A stretch of 34,441 nt of DNA from contig DASWTP010000089.1 of assembly GCA_036402075.1 (NCBI GenBank), forward strand, positions 1 through 34,441, in the 5' to 3' direction. Origin of the DNA: Chryseosolibacter sp036402075 (lineage in GTDB: Bacteria; Bacteroidota; Bacteroidia; Cytophagales; Cyclobacteriaceae). The stretch's first letter is position 1, and every line of letters starts with the position of its first letter. The notes beneath the pieces were generated by a model that ran no database searches, was not told the DNA's origin, and was given only the letters and a program-made list of their open reading frames with translations. Of this stretch, positions 31,226 through 34,441 are shown one piece after another. The position numbers were made by a program, and so were the translations under genes.

Positions 31226-33625
31226 TCAGTTAACCACATCCGAAAAGGGCCTGATCCTGATTCTTACCAGGGTACCGGCACCCGTACCGTTGGTACCAAG
31301 GTCGGTGTATGTAACTGCCATCTCTGAATCAGCATTGATAAGCCTGAGTCGGTCTTCGGTGATTTTCGTACCCATTGAGGTTTTTCCATGCTTAGTGAGG
31401 CCCTGAAGTTTTGAAGCAGCCTCCCTCCCTACGCCATCGTCTTCGACCTCAAAAATTACATACTCTTCAGCCACCTTAATTCGGATAAAGAGGTTGCCGT
31501 GGCCTTCCTTATTATACAACCCATGAAGGATCGCATTCTCAACATATGGTTGAACCAATAGCGTTGGAATACGTATGGATTCAAGGTTCAGGTTTTCATC
31601 ATATTCAAAAAAGAAATCGAATTTCTCCTCAAACCGAAGCTTTTCGAGCTTAACATAGTCCTGCAGCAAATCGAGCTCTTCCTTGAGACTGACAGCATCT
31701 GCAACCGATCGGGTCAATACTTTGCGCATGAGTTTTGAAAACGAGGTAAGGTAGTTGATCGCATTAAGCCGATCGTTGCGCGTAATGAAAAACTGGATCG
31801 AGCTAAGGACGTTGAAGATAAAGTGAGGGTTCATAACCGAACGCAACGCCATTAACTTCAAGTCATTGATTTTCCGGTTTGCCTCGGTCAGGTTTCGCGT
31901 TTGTATGTTTCTCTCTGTGACGTCATCACCAAAAACACTCACCCCGGTTATTCCATCAGGCTCAATAATTGGGCTAAGTGAATAGCGGAAGTCAAACTGT
32001 CCTACTGATTCTTCAAATATGATCTGCTCGCCCTTCAAGACACGTTGATACCGTTCTTCCCATTTTGCAGCTATCTTATCGTCTACTCTTCCACGGAGAT
32101 TAATACCCTGATGCACTTCAATGTTTAGATATTTCCGATTGAATTTCCGGAACGATTCATTGTAGAACAGCAGGTTAAAATCACTATCTACTGACCAGAT
32201 CATCACATCGGTGTTGTTGATCGTTGCCGAGAGGTTCGCCTGAGTTTTGTTTAGCTCGCGTTGTTCCAGGCGGGTGATGACATAAATCCTCAGCATCTCA
32301 CCGACTACATTCAGCAGGTTGCGCTCTTCCTTGAAAAACGGACCCTCAAACTCATCAGGGCGCTCCTCGAGATAGACGATCTCAATCGAAGCCTCCGAGC
32401 GGTCAACCTCAAAGACCACTTTTTGTTTGTAGCGAGACTCCGCGAAATTCGTTGATGCATATTCTTTATTAAAAATTATGAGACGGGCCGCACAGATCTC
32501 AGGATACTGCCATCCAGGTGGTAGAATCTTTGGGATTTCTGCAAAGACCTGCTCTTCCGTTTTTTCCACCGAGCCCAGCAATTCACTTATCTTATACAGC
32601 GTTGTCAACTCTTTGATGCGCTCATTCAGCGAATGGTTAGTAGCCTTCTGTTCATTGATATAGCGCAACAGTTTATTGGCTGTGTTCTTTCGTTCACGGA
32701 TATCGCGACTAATAGCCATGAAGTGCTTGTCGTCAAATTTTTTTACATCGGCCTCAACATCAACCCGCGAGCCATCTTTATGAATCATTGTCCGTTCATT
32801 GACGATCCGCTCACCTGCCTCCAGGTCTTTGAAGCGAATTGGGTGCGCGCGAAGTTGGTCTGGATCGATGATGTCTGAAATCCTATAGTTGATAATTTCC
32901 TCCTTTGTGTATCCAAGCATTTTTGAAAATCCGGGGTTAATATCAACGAACTTTCCAGAAAGGTCGGTGATCATGATAGCATCCGATGCCTGCTCGAATA
33001 CCGCCTGGTAGTTTCTGGACAGCGATGAAGAAGAATTCAATGCCATCTGTTCCTGGGCTTCGGCAATTCTTCGAAAATGGATAAGGGTCCAGGCTATCAG
33101 TCCAAATACCATTGTAAGCACGAGGGTCACCACTGTTGCATCGGTGCCGGTAGAGTTAATAACAAGTTTATCAATTGAGAAAAATGCAATCAATGGAACT
33201 GACCCTGCCGCGAGTATTTTCGTCCAGTCAGACGGATTCAAGACGAGCAGTGGAATGCAGCACGCGCTTATCGTGATAAGTTTGGCTACGAAAACCACGG
33301 TTAGCGGCTGAACTCCCGTATACATGTTTTCAGGAAAGACCAGTGACGCCACCACAACCACGGCTGGAGCCCAGGCAAGCAACACCCGGGCAAGCAGATC
33401 ACGACCCAGAAAATTCAGAAAAATGAGCAGTGCAAAAACAGCAGCATGAGTCAGCAGCATGAGCAACAGCACATTTGAATTTCCTGCTTCGACAAGATTT
33501 AATGTGTCAGCGAAAAAAATCGCAGCAAAAAGAGTCAAAGCAATGGCATTGGCCGCCTTAACATTTCGTGCCTCAGATGGGATCGATTGCCGGGAAACTC
33601 CGGCATTGAGTAACAAAGATAGCAA
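31226..33625 (-). CDS. LytS-type membrane histidine kinase with PAS-GAF-like-PAS modules
   Basis: This protein of about 799 residues has an N-terminal membrane part with about six helices (about 24-186) and PAS 1 (about 205-315, FEQASDAIMITDLSGKFVDI, ending SRDIRERKN). A GAF-like region follows (about 340-455, ERIKELTTLYKISELLGSVE at its start), then PAS 2 (about 465-580, ATINNTDVMIWSVDSDF). The His_kinase domain has LMALRSVMNPHFIFNVLSSI (H601), N-box VQPYVENAILHGL and G box VEDDGVGRE. Kinases of this class usually pair with LytTR response regulators, which I do not see in the window. The start is uncertain: the frame opens with TTG at 33625 and has no near ATG. A TATCTTTG -7-like box at 33614-33621 would place the true start downstream, within the first 40 residues. 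Confidence 0.9.
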   Translation of the reverse strand: MLSLLLNAGVSRQSIPSEARNVKAANAIALTLFAAIFFADTLNLVEAGNSNVLLLMLLTHAAVFALLIFLNFLGRDLLARVLLAWAPAVVVVASLVFPENMYTGVQPLTVVFVAKLITISACCIPLLVLNPSDWTKILAAGSVPLIAFFSIDKLVINSTGTDATVVTLVLTMVFGLIAWTLIHFRRIAEAQEQMALNSSSSLSRNYQAVFEQASDAIMITDLSGKFVDINPGFSKMLGYTKEEIINYRISDIIDPDQLRAHPIRFKDLEAGERIVNERTMIHKDGSRVDVEADVKKFDDKHFMAISRDIRERKNTANKLLRYINEQKATNHSLNERIKELTTLYKISELLGSVEKTEEQVFAEIPKILPPGWQYPEICAARLIIFNKEYASTNFAESRYKQKVVFEVDRSEASIEIVYLEERPDEFEGPFFKEERNLLNVVGEMLRIYVITRLEQRELNKTQANLSATINNTDVMIWSVDSDFNLLFYNESFRKFNRKYLNIEVHQGINLRGRVDDKIAAKWEERYQRVLKGEQIIFEESVGQFDFRYSLSPIIEPDGITGVSVFGDDVTERNIQTRNLTEANRKINDLKLMALRSVMNPHFIFNVLSSIQFFITRNDRLNAINYLTSFSKLMRKVLTRSVADAVSLKEELDLLQDYVKLEKLRFEEKFDFFFEYDENLNLESIRIPTLLVQPYVENAILHGLYNKEGHGNLFIRIKVAEEYVIFEVEDDGVGREAASKLQGLTKHGKTSMGTKITEDRLRLINADSEMAVTYTDLGTNGTGAGTLVRIRIRPFSDVVN
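33614..33621 (-). promoter_or_regulatory. Possible -7 box at the LytS-type kinase start
   Basis: On the minus strand this reads TATCTTTG, a full match to TAnnTTTG, but it overlaps the longest-frame start and lacks a clear -33. If used, translation must begin downstream of the TTG at 33625. Confidence 0.25.
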
Positions 33626-33929
33626 GTGGATTCAGCGTTGGGGGCCGATAGCGCAATTTAAACAATTTATGCACGAGTTCAGCAATTTTCCCCGCCTGAT
33701 TGATAGCACGTTAGGCGAAGGAGACCAAAATTTTTCGCAGCAATTTGCTTTTCAAAAAATCAAAGCAACTACCAAATTATATCTTTTTTTAAACAGTCAG
33801 AGGTTCTCATTTTCAGATTTGCCGGGAATTGTATCTTGCAAGCTGCGATGCGGTTTCAGGCGAGCAGGTATTAGCCAAAACAGCTCTCCCGACTAGCATT
33901 TTTCACAATTTTGACCCGGATGTGCGCTC
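33626..33929. other. Intergenic region between divergent genes
   Basis: About 300 AT-rich bases separate the kinase gene (minus) from the right-edge gene (plus). There are several A/T runs and isolated TTTG words but no correctly spaced promoter pair, gene or hairpin that I can support. Confidence 0.5.
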
Positions 33930-34441
33930 ATGCTTTTTGATCAGCCAACCAATACACCGAAAGAAGAAGTTCGGCCTGCTTTTCCCAAAGATTTTAAGCT
34001 GGACTTTGAAATCGGTTTTCTCTTCAATTTTTCGTCCAGCAAATCAACGCGGTTTGACCTCGAGCCAGTGCTGATCCTTACCACCGAGGGCAAAAAAGAG
34101 TACAAGCGGATTTCATTGAGCGTTGAAAAGGGTCTTGCTTTTCTTCACCGTTTCGATGACGAATTCTACCGGCAACTTCTCGAGTTTTCTGACAACAAGA
34201 TCCTTGAGTGGATGACCCGAACAGGGAACCGCTTTATTCGCAATCATTCCGGTTCATGGGCACACGTGTCAGCGCGCGAACTTCAAAACCTGCGGAAACA
34301 TTACCTGGACCTGTTGCGCCCGATGTGGCCGAAGCTTCAGCAGTGGCCGGAATTGTATAGCCTGAAGTTTGGCAAGTTCAGCAACACCCAGCAAACGCAC
34401 ATCAAGCTCGGCAGCGAAATCCGGTTCTCATTCAAAGCTGA
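33930..34441 (+). CDS. N-terminal part of a large gene, possibly a SNF2-type helicase (partial)
   Basis: An open frame starts with ATG at 33930, 15 bases after an in-frame TGA (33912-33914), and stays open for 170 codons to the right edge. The product begins MLFDQPTNTPKEEVRP. It contains a beta-rich part FDLEPVLILTTEGKKEY, the helical stretch YRQLLEFSDNKILEWMTRTG, SARELQNLRKHYLDLLRPMW and near the edge LGSEIRFSFKA. This order (beta part, a LLxFSD segment, a helix ending near RP, then a strand before the core) reminds me of the accessory N-terminal region of Bacteroidota SNF2/DEAD-like helicases. No ATPase motif lies within the window, so the function is a weak guess, but the reading frame is almost certainly coding. 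Confidence 0.7.
   Translation, partial: MLFDQPTNTPKEEVRPAFPKDFKLDFEIGFLFNFSSSKSTRFDLEPVLILTTEGKKEYKRISLSVEKGLAFLHRFDDEFYRQLLEFSDNKILEWMTRTGNRFIRNHSGSWAHVSARELQNLRKHYLDLLRPMWPKLQQWPELYSLKFGKFSNTQQTHIKLGSEIRFSFKA

Noticed and set aside
33459..33896. Plus-strand open frame of 145 codons over the kinase N-terminus and intergenic region
   Set aside because: Overlaps the membrane part of the LytS-type kinase antisense, with no protein-like motifs.

Overview
The window looks like a chromosomal segment from a member of the Bacteroidota, most likely a Cytophagales-type bacterium. Supporting signs are the N-terminus of its group-1 sigma factor, a TonB receptor with a carboxypeptidase-regulatory-like N-terminal domain, Bacteroidota-style promoters (TTTG / TAnnTTTG, clearest at 20641-20672), a LytS-type kinase and large MacB/FtsX-type permeases. 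I see no rRNA, tRNA, CRISPR array, insertion sequence or phage gene.

Layout. 1-340 (minus) is the start of a gene running off the left edge, an uncharacterised family with a GHRPCFECRR motif. 794-2969 (minus) holds a small lipoprotein and an M1-type metallopeptidase. A DinB-like exported protein (3197-3712, plus) converges on a cold-shock protein (3766-3957, minus) across a two-way terminator. Upstream of csp on the same strand are a sigma-70 factor (4191-5051) and a stand-alone, degenerate DEAD-box helicase C-terminal domain (5101-5700). 6032-9703 (minus) is an iron-uptake pair: a TonB-dependent siderophore receptor and a PepSY membrane protein, closed by a strong terminator and preceded by two 17-bp inverted repeats that look like metal-regulator operators. 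9951-11406 (plus) is a lipid-type cluster: PmtA-like methyltransferase, VanZ-like membrane protein and DgkA-family kinase. 11607-13955 (plus) is an orphan FtsX/MacB-type permease.

The second half is dominated by efflux. A minus-strand operon (20315 down to 14012) encodes a small exported protein, a periplasmic adaptor, an HAE1-type RND pump and an outer-membrane factor. A plus-strand operon (23603-29186) encodes a second, divergent adaptor-pump-channel set and lies just behind an ArsR regulator (23162-23455). Between them is a compact five-gene operon (20693-23064: ArsR, SRPBCC/AHSA1, DoxX-like, YdeI/DUF1801-like, DUF4256-like) whose promoter contains an inverted repeat placed exactly between the -33 and -7 boxes. 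Two histidine kinases with no adjacent response regulator follow (29291-33625, minus). A second edge gene begins at 33930 and runs off the right end.

The most unusual element is the pairing of a helicase RecA2-only protein, lacking the motif V and VI catalytic residues, with a sigma factor that looks like a paralogue of the primary sigma, next to a cold-shock gene. The regulatory sites upstream of the TonB receptor and of the first ArsR gene are the cleanest non-coding signals.
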